Source: Dioscorea cayenensis subsp. rotundata (taxonomy: Eukaryota; Streptophyta; Magnoliopsida; Dioscoreales; Dioscoreaceae). Taken from it: a stretch of 64,000 nucleotides of DNA. The notes beneath the pieces are model-generated. The model ran no database searches. It saw only the letters and a list, made by a program, of their open reading frames with translations, and was not told the DNA's origin. The translations under genes and the position numbers were made by a program. Where the stretch lies: the NCBI RefSeq assembly GCF_009730915.1, contig NC_052482.1, forward strand, positions 21,499,912-21,563,911, given 5' to 3'. Below, piece by piece: positions 1 to 11,900 of this stretch (the first letter of the stretch is position 1; the number at the start of each line of letters is the position of its first letter).

Positions 1-194
1 TCCACGCTTATGATTTTTGGATGTCCACTCAGAAACGTTAATTGAATGGTTGTGTGATTTCATACTCCAAGTAATTTTTTTTTTTTTTACTTGATTTGTA
101 GACATTCTTCAGTTTATTGTTGCTGTATAACTGTTGTTGAAGAACATTTTGAATGAAGCTGATATGGTTATACATTTCATGTTTGAATGTTCAG

Positions 195-2228
195 GAACAA
201 CTTCTAGAAATAATAGCAAAAACGTTAATGGATTAAGTGGTTCAAGCAGCAAGGTATCATCAACCTCTGTACCTCCTACACCTCGAAGCGAGGGAGAGAT
301 CTTACAATCATCCAATGTGAAGAGCTTTACCTTCAATGATCTCCGAAATGCCACCAGGAACTTCCGGCCGGATAGTGTGTTGGGTGAAGGAGGTTTTGGT
401 TCTGTTTTTAAAGGTTGGATTGATGAGCATACGTTTGTCGCTACAAAGCCGGGGACTGGTATTGTTATTGCTGTGAAAAGGTTGAACCAGGAAGGCTTCC
501 AAGGTCACAGGGAATGGCTGGTGAGTTTTAATATAATCTTTTGATATCTCATTTTGTCGGTTTTGTGGCATTATGCATTCTGGTTGTTTGTGGAAATCTT
601 ACCATTTCATGATTCTGTTATCTTTTATATTATAGGTCTCCAGATAAATGTCTACAGGTAATTGAAACTATAAAACTGAGAAATATAGGTTGAGCCCTGG
701 TTCATTTCTAGCGTTGCTTGTTCTGTCATTTTTCAACCTTTGAGGTGATAAACTTGAATATATCATTTCTTTTCATGGCAAACTTTATGTTAGATGTACT
801 GTAATAAGAGTGAAATGAAGTACTATATTATAAGGATGAGATTTTCCAAGTGTGGCTTCAGTGAGAGTATTTTGTATTTTCTTCTAACAGAGGTATATTG
901 CAATCACAGGCCGAGGTCAACTATTTGGGTCAATTGTACCATCCCAATCTTGTCAAGCTAATTGGATATTGTTTAGAAGATGAGCATCGGCTGCTGGTCT
1001 ATGAGTTTATGCCTCGGGGAAGTTTAGAGAATCATCTCTTCAGGAGTGAGTTCTTTGTGACATGTAGCTTGGCATTCATCTCTTATCATCGCGGATCATA
1101 TTTTTCGCGTGCCTTAATGTATTTATGATTGCATGACTTCCTATTTGCTTGTTTACTTTTTGGTAATGCAGGGGGTTCATACTTCCAACCTCTCTCTTGG
1201 AACCTTCGTATGAAGGTTTCCCTTGGAGCTGCAAGAGGGCTGGCTTTTCTGCATAGTGCTGAGACAAAAGTTATCTATCGTGATTTCAAGACTTCAAATA
1301 TACTCCTTGATTCAGTATGTGATATACTTCATTCCTTTCGTTCAGGTTTCTGAAATTCTTCAATTTGACTTAACAGTTTTTTCCTTGCAGAACTACAATG
1401 CAAAGCTTTCTGATTTTGGATTGGCAAAAGATGGTCCGACTGGTGATAAAAGCCATGTCTCCACACGAGTTATGGGAACATATGGATATGCAGCTCCTGA
1501 GTACCTTGCCACAGGTACAAACCACACATCCTTTTTGTTTATATGCTCTGCTTTTTTAGCTGATATTTGTCAACATCGGCAGCAAGTATCTATTCTACAT
1601 TACTAATCCCATCCTAGATACTTGTAGTCTATAATGAGTGGCTATCTCTGAACAAATATTGCGAATCTGTGATTAATCCTTATCTTGCATTTCTTGGCTT
1701 TGTGTGAACAATTGATTGATCTATTCACTTGCTTGGCATGACAAACCGTTTGTATTTTTGGTTTTAGGTCATTTGACTACCAAGAGCGATGTGTACAGCT
1801 TCGGTGTGGTTCTCCTAGAAATGTTATCCGGACGACGGGCAGTTGACAAGAACCGGCCATCAGGGGAGCACAATCTGGTGGAATGGGCGAGGCCATACCT
1901 CACAAGCAAGCGTAAATTCTTCCGTGTTTTGGACTCTCGACTAGATGGTCAGTATTCACTGGGAGGAGCCCAGAAAGCAGCCGCCCTCGCACTCCAATGC
2001 CTATCCTCAGAATCCCGGTTCCGTCCAACCATGGATGAAGTTGTATCCACTCTGGAACAGCTTCAGGAAGCCAAGGACACCACCAAAAGCACTCCGGCCC
2101 AAGGTAATAAAGACAGCAACCGAAAACTAGCTAACAACGGCCAGAGGTCTCGCCGGAGAAGCTCAGCAGATGTAGTAAATGGAAAAGCTGCATATCCTAG
2201 ACCATCGGCTCCGTCTCTTTCTTCTTAG
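195..2228 (+). CDS. Receptor-like cytoplasmic kinase, subfamily VII (PBL/APK1 type), 5' end outside window
   Basis: Serine/threonine protein kinase of the RLCK-VII family, which acts at the plasma membrane below pattern-recognition receptors (known for the family). Five exons are visible: 195-520, 910-1045, 1172-1314, 1391-1514 and 1768-2228. All join in frame with GT..AG introns. Visible in order: the EGEILQS and KSFTFNDL linker, glycine loop [13 protein letters not shown], kinase lysine in [17 protein letters not shown], catalytic [16 protein letters not shown] in [10 protein letters not shown], activation loop [36 protein letters not shown] and [14 protein letters not shown]. All catalytic residues are present, so the kinase looks active. 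The tail (about 50 residues) is rich in Ser, Asn and Arg. The first exon, which in this family carries the Gly2/Cys myristoylation-palmitoylation signal, must lie upstream of base 1. Closest by motif to the Arabidopsis APK1/PBL9-11 group; the exact orthologue cannot be fixed here. Confidence 0.96.
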
Positions 2229-3081
2229 TTGATCGATGAAACGGGCGGATGCTTTCGTATTTATTCTTGACATCTCTCATATCACTCATTGAGAGTAACT
2301 ATTTATGTATGTATTTTTGCAAATGCTGGCTTGTTGTATAGCTGCTGCTGCTGCTGCTGCTGTTCATCCAGATGGCCAATGGCAACAATCCAGAATTTTG
2401 TGTTTTTATTCAAAGTTTGTGTTAATATAGATCCATATGAGAATTGTGAATCTCTTGTATTTTTTTTTTTTCTCTTTTGTGTTGTCTTTATGTGATTTTA
2501 GTTATTTACTTACCTTTTGTTTTTATTATTATGTTAATTATAATCATAGAAACATTGAAGAACGCTGAAATTTTAATGTTTGTTATTTCTCAAAATGTTA
2601 TTATTTCTTGTGAATTATTGTGATTTTAATCCAAAAACATTGGGGAAAAAATAAAGTCACTCTAATTTTTTGTGTACCTAATATAGGTATTTTGCTTTTT
2701 TGTAAATTTTGTTTTTCACAAATGACTTTATTATCATTTTTATGGTGAATAAAACTTGAAATTTCAGTGAATGATTCCTTCAAATACCCATTTTTTGTAT
2801 CTTTTTTTTAATCTATTTTTATGATTTTGTTAATTACCAAGATGCGCTTATTTATTATCATTTATAGTGAATAAATGTTTAAATGTTAATGAATTATTGA
2901 TTTAAGCCACCACGTTATTATTATTATTATTTTAAGAATTAATTGCATAGTTTTATATGATTTTAAACCAAAATCAAGGAAAATTTTAATTTTTTTTCTC
3001 CAATTTTATTTACTAATTGTCATCTTTAAATTTTAAATTATTATTAACCGTAAAAGTCTAAAATGCCCCGTATATATATAT
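2229..3081. other. Kinase 3' UTR and AT-rich spacer
   Basis: Follows the kinase stop codon. It holds a (GCT)7 triplet run at about 2341-2361, very probably inside the 3' UTR, and then AT-rich sequence with several poly-T runs. I see no second gene before the MULE insertion point. Confidence 0.6.
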
Positions 3082-3090
3082 TTAAATTAA
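3082..3090. repeat. Left target-site duplication of the MULE (TTAAATTAA)
   Basis: Nine-base direct repeat directly left of the AGGGAAAATTAC terminus, matched exactly at 12631-12639. The sequence is AT-only, so chance is not excluded, but the length and placement fit Mutator integration. Confidence 0.75.
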
Positions 3091-3229
3091 AGGGAAAATT
3101 ACTGTTCACCCCTCGTAATTTTCAAAACTTCCCAAAAACCCCCTCCTACTTTTACACACCACGGACAGCCCTTCCGTTAGTGTTTAACTTCCCTTTTACC
3201 CCCTACCGTTCACTTCAAATGGGTCCCAT

Positions 3230-4760
3230 GTTGTGAAATCCCATTTTTGGCCCTGAAAATGGTGGGAAAGGAAAGCGCCAAATCACATCATGTTCAACCT
3301 TTTGAAGGGCTTTCGCTGGTTTTCCGATAGACAATGCCAAGGAGTTGCATTACATCTTGTTGTTCTCCTCATTATCATACCCGAAATATATAAATCGGTT
3401 TCTAACGTAAAATGAAATTGATTTCCATCGGATTGGTCAGTGCACTTCATCTTCAAATGAGTCAGTAGTCGATTTTATTGTCGAGGCAGAGCATGTGCCA
3501 TTGTCGCCTTCTCGCTTTATGGTTGTAAAGTTGTATTACGACGAGAAGAACGATGAATTACTGACGAGTTCATTTCAGTTGTAAAGTTCTTCTCGCTTAT
3601 GGTTATCTATTTGTATATTTTTAAATAATGTTTAACTATTTGCTATTATCCGCTTTAAATATTTTTACTAATATGTTTAATAATTGTCATATCCGCTTTA
3701 ATACTTCCCATCTCCGCTTTAACATTATCTTTACATGTATAACTATTCATAAACGTGTAAATTCTCAAAGTCTCTGCGAAAAGCGGTGATCTTTTTTTCG
3801 CTTGATCCGAATTGTTGGCATGTCGCACGTGGCGAGTGGCAAGAGTTATGGTATCCCGTGCAGTAAGAATTAACGACTGGCATTAATTCTTATGCACGTG
3901 AATATAAATTTCCGAACACACGCTCGTTCTCATCGACCAATGTCGGCCATCGTGCGTTTAACTTTTTTTCTCGGATACGAAGAGTCGACCGCTCGTGGAC
4001 TTCACACCATAAATAACCGGGAAGAACCCTCCCCATGGACAACCACCCTCGTCGTCCTCATCATCCTCCTCCTCCTCCTCCTCCTCCTCTTCCTCCTCTT
4101 CCCATGGACAACCACTCTATCTCGAAAGGATGTTTCGTGAGCCTTCTTCCTTATCTTGAGAATCAATTAGCCGTAATCACCGAACTAGTTAAACTATCTT
4201 TTTCACGCTTAGTCGAAATCCTCTCATAATCGCCTGAATGCGGAGGATTCTCCAGCGGTGGATGACGGGAAAGCAATTAAGAGAGCATTTCGACTTGGGT
4301 AAGAAAAGAAAGTTTTCACGTGATGCGTGATTGCAGGAGGATTCTCTAGAGGAGGGAGATCATGAAACATCCTTTAAGACGGGTTGACATTTACCACTGA
4401 GACTTTCTCGTTAACGTTTAAGAAAAATGACGCCGCATGTATAACCCAGTTACGCTCGTGTTTAACTATCGGGATCGCTCATTTAAGTCCTACCACGACA
4501 CATTGATTAATAGTCGCTTTTCATGAATGTGTGTTGTTTAACCTTTTTAATGTTAGACGTTTTGCAGTGTTCAAGTTGATGCGCTTGTTATGCAAACCGC
4601 CGCGAGCATTCGAATGTACTGGACATTTGTTTCAGCTATATCGAGGGTCGAGTCGTGAGTGTCCAAAGTCCGAGCGGACGTTGTAAATGTTAGTAAATGT
4701 TGTAAATCTTTGTAAATGTTGTAAATGTTGTAAATCTTTTTATAAATAAAACGAAACAAT
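3230..4760 (+). repeat. Internally deleted second copy of the MULE 5' and transposase region
   Basis: Blocks here recur in the same order further right. Around 3260 and 5185 both read (C)CAATCACATCA after a G-rich stretch. Around 3445 and 5577 both carry CTTCATCTTCAAATG-like sequence followed by GTCAGTAGT and GTCGTCGAG-like sequence. At 4569 and 7371 both carry GTTCAAGTTGATGCGC followed by TGTTATGYAAAC. The offset grows from about 1.9 to 2.8 kb, so this copy lacks roughly 0.9 kb of the transposase body. It holds a (TCC)n run flanked by a repeated CCATGGACAACCAC (4034 and 4104) and a GTAAATGTT minisatellite at about 4680-4740. Confidence 0.6.
3858..3897. repeat. Long hairpin inside the MULE
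   Basis: GTGCAGTAAGAATTAA and TTAATTCTTATGCAC face each other around the 9-base loop CGACTGGCA, with a single bulged G. The left arm can be extended a few bases with one mismatch. No gene motif overlaps it. Confidence 0.6.
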
Positions 4761-5869
4761 CGTATTTGACTGTGAACCTCGAAATTTAAACAGAGACCTA
4801 GTAAAAAAACAATGTGGGAAACAAAAAAACGCTCATTAGTAAACAATAGAAAAAAAGTTAAACAATACTCAAGTTACTCTTTAAACAATGACAACGCTGT
4901 TTAAGAAAAATACGTAAATATGTTTAAACAGTGACCCAGGAGGTACCCATCTAGCAACCCGATGTCAGTGAAAGCATTCAATTTAAACAATAACATATTA
5001 TTTACATGATATAGACTTTAGTTAAACAGTTAACCGTTATGTTAAACACTATATGTATCTGTTTAAACATAAAAAGCTTGACGTTTAAACAGAGACTCAT
5101 GTTGAGTTGAGAACTTTCATTCGAACGATGACAACATGTCTTCCTCGCGACAATGACATATATTTCCCTTTTTGCCCTTGGGATGGAGGGAAAAATACGC
5201 CCAATCACATCACGCCTAGTCTAACCTCTATGCATACAATGCATGCACTTTTTTTGTTTGCAGCTCGATCGCTGCTTTGTTCTTTACATCTTCTACTTCT
5301 TCTTCGTCGTCTTCGTTTTGTTCTTCATTTCATTTGGTTTGTACGATTTGGTTTTCGACCGATATATTATGGAGAGTTTTTGTGGTATCGCTAGATTCAA
5401 CGGGGAGGGAAGAGTGCTAATGTTCACGGCTCGACTTCTTGGGAATTGGTGTTAATCGAGATATGTGAGCGATGGGGTCTCAAGTTTCTCTTGTCGGGGT
5501 TAAGTTCATCACACCCGGATGGATATAAAACGGTTTGCCCAATAGAAAACGATGTCGACTTCCGAAATGGACGTGTCACGTCCCACTCCATCTTCAAATG
5601 TGTCAGTAGTTGATCTTGTCGTCGAGATGTAAAATGTGCTATTGCCGAATCCTAATGAAAAACGAGGTTTACTCGTCAGAAGTTCCTTTTCTTTTAATTA
5701 TTCCGATTGTTCGGGGTCATTATTGTTTAAATATGTCTCACATCGGTTAACATACTCGCATTAGTCCTTTACGTTATTAGTTAATTGTTTAAGTATTTAA
5801 TTTAACGTTTAACTATTGTCATTATCGCTTAAACATTATATTCTCCGCTTAACATATTGATCTTTTCAT

Positions 5870-7927
5870 TTGATCGAGTGTTGGCGAGTGAATTGGATTC
5901 TGCGAGTGCTCCCATTCATCCCCATGGCGACTCTCGACGGCGTGGGATGTCTTCCTTCCTCGTCGATCATTTTGAAGTGTTGTCGTTGGATATTGGTCAA
6001 CGCTTTTGACTGTGTCGAACATTTCGAGGATGTACTTCAAATCATGCAATCAAAAGGAATTTTGACTTCAAATTCATAAAGAACGAAAAACATCGGAGTG
6101 ATCGTGGAATGCTGCCGATGGTTGTCGTTGCGCCTTCATGCGATCAAAAGAGTATAACAAAAAAATACTTTCGTAATCAAGACAATCAACCCGTCACACA
6201 CTTGCGGTGGTGGCATAGGTTCGACGTCACATCCGAAAAAGCGTCCCAAAAAAATGGGTTAGCGCGACGAGTGATTCGGGAAGCTCGAGGACCGCCCTCA
6301 TGACAAGGCCATCGACATTCGGAAGGACATGTTACGGGAACATGGTGTCCACATACCATACAAGCGAGCTTGGTTGGGAAAAGAGCATGCCCGGGTGGTC
6401 CTCGACCAGGTTGACATCTCCGACTATGATCTGCTTTGCTTTGGTATGTGGATAAGGTGGTCGAGACAAATCCCGTCAGTCATGTGATCGTGGAGAGAGA
6501 CGGTGATCGCTTTTAAACGTGCATTTTTTCTTTCAGCAAGTGTATTGTGGGATTCAAGAGGGCTTGCAGGGCCGCCATCGCTTTCTCGATGGTACCCACC
6601 TCCTTGGAAAAATATCGGGGTACACCACTGCGTGCCACGAGGAAAGATGGTAACAATGGTTTTTTTCCACGTCGCCTTCGGTATAGCTCGACAACGAGAC
6701 CGACGCCAATCGACTTGGTTCATATCTAAGTTGGGCGATGCCTTATACGAGGGTGGAGATTATCATGAGATAATTACCTTCGTGCTCGGACGAGTCCAAG
6801 GGCCCTTGTGAGCGCAATTGCGAGAGTCTTCCCTTCTTCGCCACACGCGCATCGCCTTCGACATTTGGAGGCCAATTTTACGAAAAGCCAATGCCGACTT
6901 GGGAAGGCATCGAGGGAGGAGTGCTCGGTCTATATGCTTCCGCATTGCGCTGGGCATCCACGGCTAAAGATTTCGATGATACCGTGAATGAACTCGCGAG
7001 CCATATCACCCAAGCTCATCAATCGGTCGATTAATAAATCGGATATGGCACATTGGTCGAATTATCCGCTCGGAGGTGATCGTCGGGGTGAGATGTATTC
7101 GAACGTCGCTGGAGTCGCTCAATGCTTGATCAAGGAAGCTCGTCATTTACCGGTGACTTTAAAAATGGTCGACTCCATAAGGTCTCGCGAAATGTTGATT
7201 TACACTTAACATTTTTGTATTACCCTTTAAACATTCTCAATCTTTGTTTAATTACACTTTTTCCCGACTTTAAATATTAATCATTTCGCTTTATTTAATT
7301 ACAATAATGTTTAAACATGTCGATCGAATTATTTAACCATCACCGCCTTTGTTTAACCTTATTTGCCGTGTTCAAGTTGATGCGCATGTTATGTAAACCC
7401 AAGGCGGAGCAAGCGACCAAATGGGAGACCCTACTTACGCCCGACATACATTCGGGTTAGAGATCATTGCTGAGGACAAACCGAAATCTTCGTGTTGGTC
7501 GTCAGTGTCGATGATCGCTACGGGCCGATCGACCAACGCAAAGAACTCCGTGGATCTCGCCATCGAACTTGTTCATGTCGGTACGGCAAGTTTATGGTAT
7601 CCCTTGCAAAACATGCTTGCTGCAAAGAATAATGCAGCATGCACACCAACGTACATCGATGTATTAGCGGGTACTTCACCGCCGATAATTACAAAACCGC
7701 ATACAAGGAAGCTTTATATTCCCCATACCCGACGACGACAGCTCGTTCGTAGAATCGTGAGCTTCGCTTACGACACCGCGATTAGAAGGCGACCGGGCGG
7801 CCTAGACGAAAGAGGATCGAGTCGCAGCGCTTTGACGTCCGCTGAAGTTACATTGCAGATCACGCCAAGGATCCGGCCACAATCGACGATCTTAGTAATG
7901 AAACCGTCGCCGACTAGGCATTGTTAA
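5870..7927 (+). pseudogene. MURA-type MULE transposase relic
   Basis: Transposase of the MuDR/MULE family, decayed. Pieces of the expected protein appear in changing frames, in family order. A MuDR-domain part lies near 6000-6130 (FDCVEHFEDVL; NFDFKFIKNEKHRSD). A histidine/cysteine-poor remnant lies near 6190-6310. The core MULE domain lies near 6540-6810 (GFKRACRAAIAF, KYRGTPLRATRKDGNNGFF, STWFISKLGDALYEGGDYHE). It continues through 6810-7210 (AHWSNYP, EMYSNVA, IKEARHLPVT). After a T-rich, GTTTAAC-bearing spacer come FKLMRMLCK-like sequence at 7371, a damaged SWIM-type cysteine region near 7560-7620 and a basic GRPRRKRIESQ-like tail near 7800. At least several frameshifts and in-frame stops interrupt it. 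It faces the protease relic, as mudrA faces mudrB in maize MuDR (arrangement only). Confidence 0.85.
7205..7370 (+). repeat. GTTTAA-rich spacer inside the transposase relic
   Basis: Pyrimidine-rich stretch with repeated CTTTAAACATT, GTTTAATTAC, GTTTAAACATG and GTTTAACC units every 20-40 bases, lying between two coding blocks, so possibly an intron. Similar spacers in this orientation lie at about 3605-3770 and 5720-5865. Confidence 0.55.
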
Positions 7928-7996
7928 TAAACCGACGATGACAGGGAAACATTGTGTATTTACAAATCGAATTGAATGTATTTATACCGAGACATT

Positions 7997-8517
7997 GTTA
8001 TTTTTAAACGGATACATCGTAATTTGAAATATTTCAACCGATGTTTAAACGATATATGGTATATTTAAACAATGAAACGGAAATGTACACAACTACAACG
8101 TAAGTTAAACAATGAAATGAAACCGAATGAAATTTAACCTCGCCTTTACAATTGAAAAACAAACAAAATTTACATTGAGATATACAAGTCATGTTCTTCG
8201 AAAACAAAAACAATGAATTGAATTGTGTATTGATGGGCAACTTTCCATATTTAGTTAAACAATAAGTGCATTTATTTAAACAGAGAAAGTGTTATTTTAA
8301 ACGGGTACACCGTAATTTGAAATATTTAAAACTGATGTTTAAACGATATATACTATATTTAAACAATGAAAGTGAAATGTACACAATTACAACGTAAATT
8401 AAACAATGAAATAAAAACCGAATGGAATTTAACCCGCTTTTACAATTCAAAACAAACAAAATTTACATTAAGATATACAAGTCATGTTCTTCGAACACGA
8501 AAACAATGAATTGAATT
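7997..8517. repeat. Two-copy tandem duplication, period about 293 bp, plus a degenerate third part
   Basis: The block at about 7997-8226 (CGTAATTTGAAATATTT, TGTTTAAACGATATAT, GATATACAAGTCATGTTCTT) is repeated at about 8290-8517 with scattered substitutions. A partial third copy continues to about 8590 (GATATACAAGACATGTTATT). It sits between the converging transposase and protease relics and contributes many TTTAAAC motifs. Confidence 0.85.
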
Positions 8518-8569
8518 TGTCCGAGTTTACATTTGAAAACAAAAATCGACGATCGATATACAAGACATG

Positions 8570-11500
8570 TTATTCAAAAATGCAATTTAACCCGCATGCG
8601 ACCCCCTTTCGTCGTGGACGCCTACCGCCTCCCTCCTTAAGTATGCGGGTAACATACCGTAATCCCGAGGTAAGGAACGGGCCTGCATCGCAGTAGCCAG
8701 TAACTCTCACCCCACAGAATCTGCTCGATAAACCGCATGACGAGATCGGCGAATCGACGCCTCCTTGTTTTTGGCGTGGGGTTTCGTGGTGCCGCACGAG
8801 CGGGTACTTTTGCTGCCGCCGACTCGCTTAACTCCATATCGACACAAAGGTCGAATAGATTCCACTGTCGAGATATGCAAGTCGAGATTAGAATACCGAT
8901 TTAAATACCAAAATGATATTAATCGGACATAATTAAAGAACTTACCATGTCCAACGCGTCCCTTATCGTACTCCCGGATATGAAGAATAACGCTCAGTAT
9001 TCTTGATTATCATCGTCTCGTGACGAGCGACATGGAAGTGGCCATTCATGATTATCGGGAGGATGACAATTTGAACTTCATGCAGTGCGCACAGAGATCC
9101 CCGATCATAGCCATAATCGTGTCATGCCAGTGCGTCTCGCTTTGACATAAACAGACAGTAAGCGGTCTCGATGATGGAGGCGCTTCTTGTAAGGATATGG
9201 CTCTTTTGCTCGGCGACTTTTTGTATTATGACACTGAAAAGCGCCCATCACATCATCGATGACCATCTCCTTCCCCTCAAGCGTGGTATAACCCTGTCAC
9301 GTGATAGTCGACAATGGCCATTCTTCCACACGATGCAGTCTGAGGTTAAACGATAATAGATATTAGAAGACCATATTGTAAATATTTAAATGATATTATC
9401 AATTGTTACATGATATTATATATAATTAAACCAGTAAAGGCTAAAAACTTAAATGATAACATAATGGTATTAAACACTATTAGGTAATAGTTAAACACTA
9501 TAAGAAACTCTTTAAACAATATCATAAAACGCTACACTTACCTCGGCTCCATAGAGCAAACTGAGGAAGATCCCTCATCAACTCCCCGTCAGATCTGATA
9601 AGACGACTCGTGCCAACCCATTTCTTCTTCTTCGAATAAAAAGCTTTCCGAGCCGTCCGGTCCAATTTTTCGATCGCCTCGATCATCTCTCTCTCGTTCT
9701 CGGGTCGGGGTCTCCCATCAAGATCTTCCTTCGATGCGGACGATGGCGATGAAAGATCAACCGCAGACACATCCTTACATTGTTGTTCTTGTTGTGGGAT
9801 CGTGTCCCGCTTCGACTGCGGACGACCTGCGATGACGATCAACCGCAGACACTTCCTTCACATGGTTCTTGCTGTGGTGGGATCGCGTCCCGCTTGGTCA
9901 TGGATCGCTGTTTACCACTGGGCCACGCAGAACGGATTCGACGATCTTCTCAACCGCGGGCCATGACAACGAGATCACTGGGAGACACACCTTAACTTGT
10001 TCTCGACCTTCGTGGATCTGCTGTCCATCTGACGCCGCATCTCTACACTGGCTCCACCGGGTCGACGATTTCATCGAGAAGAGAGTCAACGACCTTCTCA
10101 ACTGCAGGCAATGCCACATCATCTACGATGTCCCTCCACTCGCTACGGCCATGTAATCAACGGCGATGACTCAGAATGAAGATCACCGCCATGGTATGCT
10201 ATTGTTTCATCGTCACCCCGCCAGTGGAGACGAGGCAGATTGTTCTCCTCTTTTCGCAAAGTCTCTCTCGAACGTGGCCGCCTTTGGAACGACTCTTCCC
10301 GATGATGTCGCCGCCGTCACAACCCTGCTCGTCCCGTGAGCCTCGGGGCTCTTTTCGAGGATGGCATGCAAACGGCTCAGAACGCCCTTCCGATGCCGAA
10401 AGGCGACGTCGAGAAACTCGGTCATCAATCTCGGCACGCTCGCGATAAGAGTTGGTCGGTGACATCTTCGCCTAATGTCACCTGGGGCTGCCACGGCCTG
10501 AGGCCGCCATGGTCGTGGGACCGTCGCTGCCGTGGTAGGGGGTTGTCGCAATCGCCGGGTAGGGGAGGGCTTCCCGCCGAGGAACGCGCGCGCTGGGCTG
10601 GAAGTAGGAGAATCACGGCCCGGCAGCACGATGTACAGGCCGCCTCTCATCCCGCCTCGAGCAAGTGGTTCGTGAGCAATGGCATCCATCCGCCTCATTA
10701 GCGCCAACAAATATTTCTTTTCTTCAAAGATTCACGGAATCTACCAGAAACTAACATATGTAAACCAAAACAATTTCAATGAGATCATTCATTTTTAAAC
10801 TATAAAACTATATATTTAAACGTTATAGAATATAATTAAACGGAGAACAAAAATATTTAAACGAGTTATGAATAATAGTTAAACGGTAAATACTAAAGTT
10901 AAACGCTAAATAAAATGTTTAAACATTAAAGACTTATGTTAGACATTGTCCATGATTTATTACCTCTTTTCCATCGAGCGATGACAAGCTCGTTTCTACC
11001 GCCGCTTGCTTCCGGTAAGTACTTTCACCGTAGCTCGTAAAACCAGACGTTAAGCGCGACCGAGCAACCCTTAATGTACCCTGTGTTGGTCTTCTTCCCG
11101 GCGCATCTATCTTGCACTCGGGCGGCCGCTGTGGAATATCCTCCATAAGCCACTAGCGCCGTCACTCGCGCCCAGTGCGTATCGCCCCATGGGTCGGTAG
11201 ATCATCGACGTAATCAACGATCCAGCTTCGAACCGAGCATGATGTATTTGGGAAGAGGATCGTCCCCATGAGGTACACCATCGGAGTTTGACAAAATTAT
11301 CTTCTTCTCCCTCCGTCGAACAAGTTGCACGCGAGTGCTCTTGATGGAGTCTCCGTCTCTCGTGAGGTCTTTGATAGATCACCGCCCTCGAGCCGACTGG
11401 TTTTCTTCTTCGAAAGACCACTGCGTCGCCATCGCTAACGCAGACCAAGAACGAGGGCCACATCTTGAGGTCCGAAACTCGGCGAGCTTTCCCGATCCCG

Positions 11501-11640
11501 AATTTATTGATGCGACCATCGTACCTTTGCAAAAGAGAATCAAGAAGGGCCCTCTCTTGGTATATGGCTTCCAGCTCGATGAACCGCATAACGGTGTCCT
11601 TCGAATAATCTCCCGATGTCGGGGGTCATGTTAACTTTCA
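8570..11640 (-). pseudogene. Ulp1-like (C48) cysteine protease relic carried by the MULE
   Basis: Decayed relative of the SUMO/ubiquitin-like protease family found in many plant MULEs. On the minus strand near 9300-8950 fragments read IDDVMGAF, then LCALHEVQIVILPIIMNGHFHVA (spanning the usual catalytic His in the ..NGHFHV.. strand), then NTERYSSYPG. Near 8800-8590 come ETPRQKQGGVD followed, in another frame, by VMRFIEQILWGE and, in a third, by RYVTRILKEG; this is the block that holds the catalytic Cys in intact members, and the Cys frame is lost here. Upstream blocks (9842-9540: ENEREMIEAIEKLDRTARKAF; about 10210-10710; 11107-11640) are separated by TTTAAAC spacers and are probably N-terminal exons, but I do not recognise domains in them. 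Many frame changes are present, so no active enzyme is expected. Confidence 0.72.
9350..9545 (-). repeat. TTAAAC-type spacer array in the protease relic
   Basis: Units such as GTTAAACGATAA, TTAAATGATA, TTAAACACTATTAGG and TTTAAACAATATC recur about every 20-30 bases. In the sense of the protease relic they read ..GTTTAA.., the same sense as in the transposase spacers. Sister arrays lie at about 4850-5110 and 10790-10950. Confidence 0.55.
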
Positions 11641-11739
11641 ATTCGACTAAGGTCTCACATGACCGGTGCCAAATAGCAACGCCCATTAACTAGGTTGACC
11701 GCCATAATCACAAGCCCCTGCAGATATTGACAAAAAGTT

Positions 11740-11900
11740 TAAGCGGAAATATAAGGTTTTAAACGTAGAAACTCTCGGTTATTAAACGGAGATATAAAAA
11801 TGTTAAACAGAGACCCATTTTGTTAAACAGAGGCGATAATACTTTAAACAGAGACAACAAATGTTAAACCCAGTAACATCTCATTTCTTAAACGTCAACC
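11740..11900 (-). repeat. TTAAACAGAGAC spacer array
   Basis: The clearest of the spacer arrays: TTAAACGGAGATA, GTTAAACAGAGACC, GTTAAACAGAGGCG, TTTAAACAGAGACA and GTTAAACCCAGTAAC follow one another at about 22-30 base spacing. It sits upstream of the first recognisable block of the protease relic. Confidence 0.65.

Noticed and set aside
2289-2495. Frame with a run of cysteines downstream of the kinase
   Set aside because: The cysteines come from the (GCT)7 repeat read in another frame within the 3' UTR.
7421-7927. 168-residue open frame as an independent gene
   Set aside because: It overlaps the C-terminal part of the MULE transposase in a shifted frame; the other frames show the SWIM-like and GRPRRKR blocks, so it is a by-product of decay.
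10213-10710. Long overlapping frames on both strands as host genes
   Set aside because: They lie inside the MULE in GC-rich DNA where stops are rare by chance, and show no recognisable domain.
11740-11900. CRISPR-like array of regularly spaced TTAAACAGAGAC units
   Set aside because: Units are short, degenerate and unevenly spaced, and this is plant nuclear DNA.
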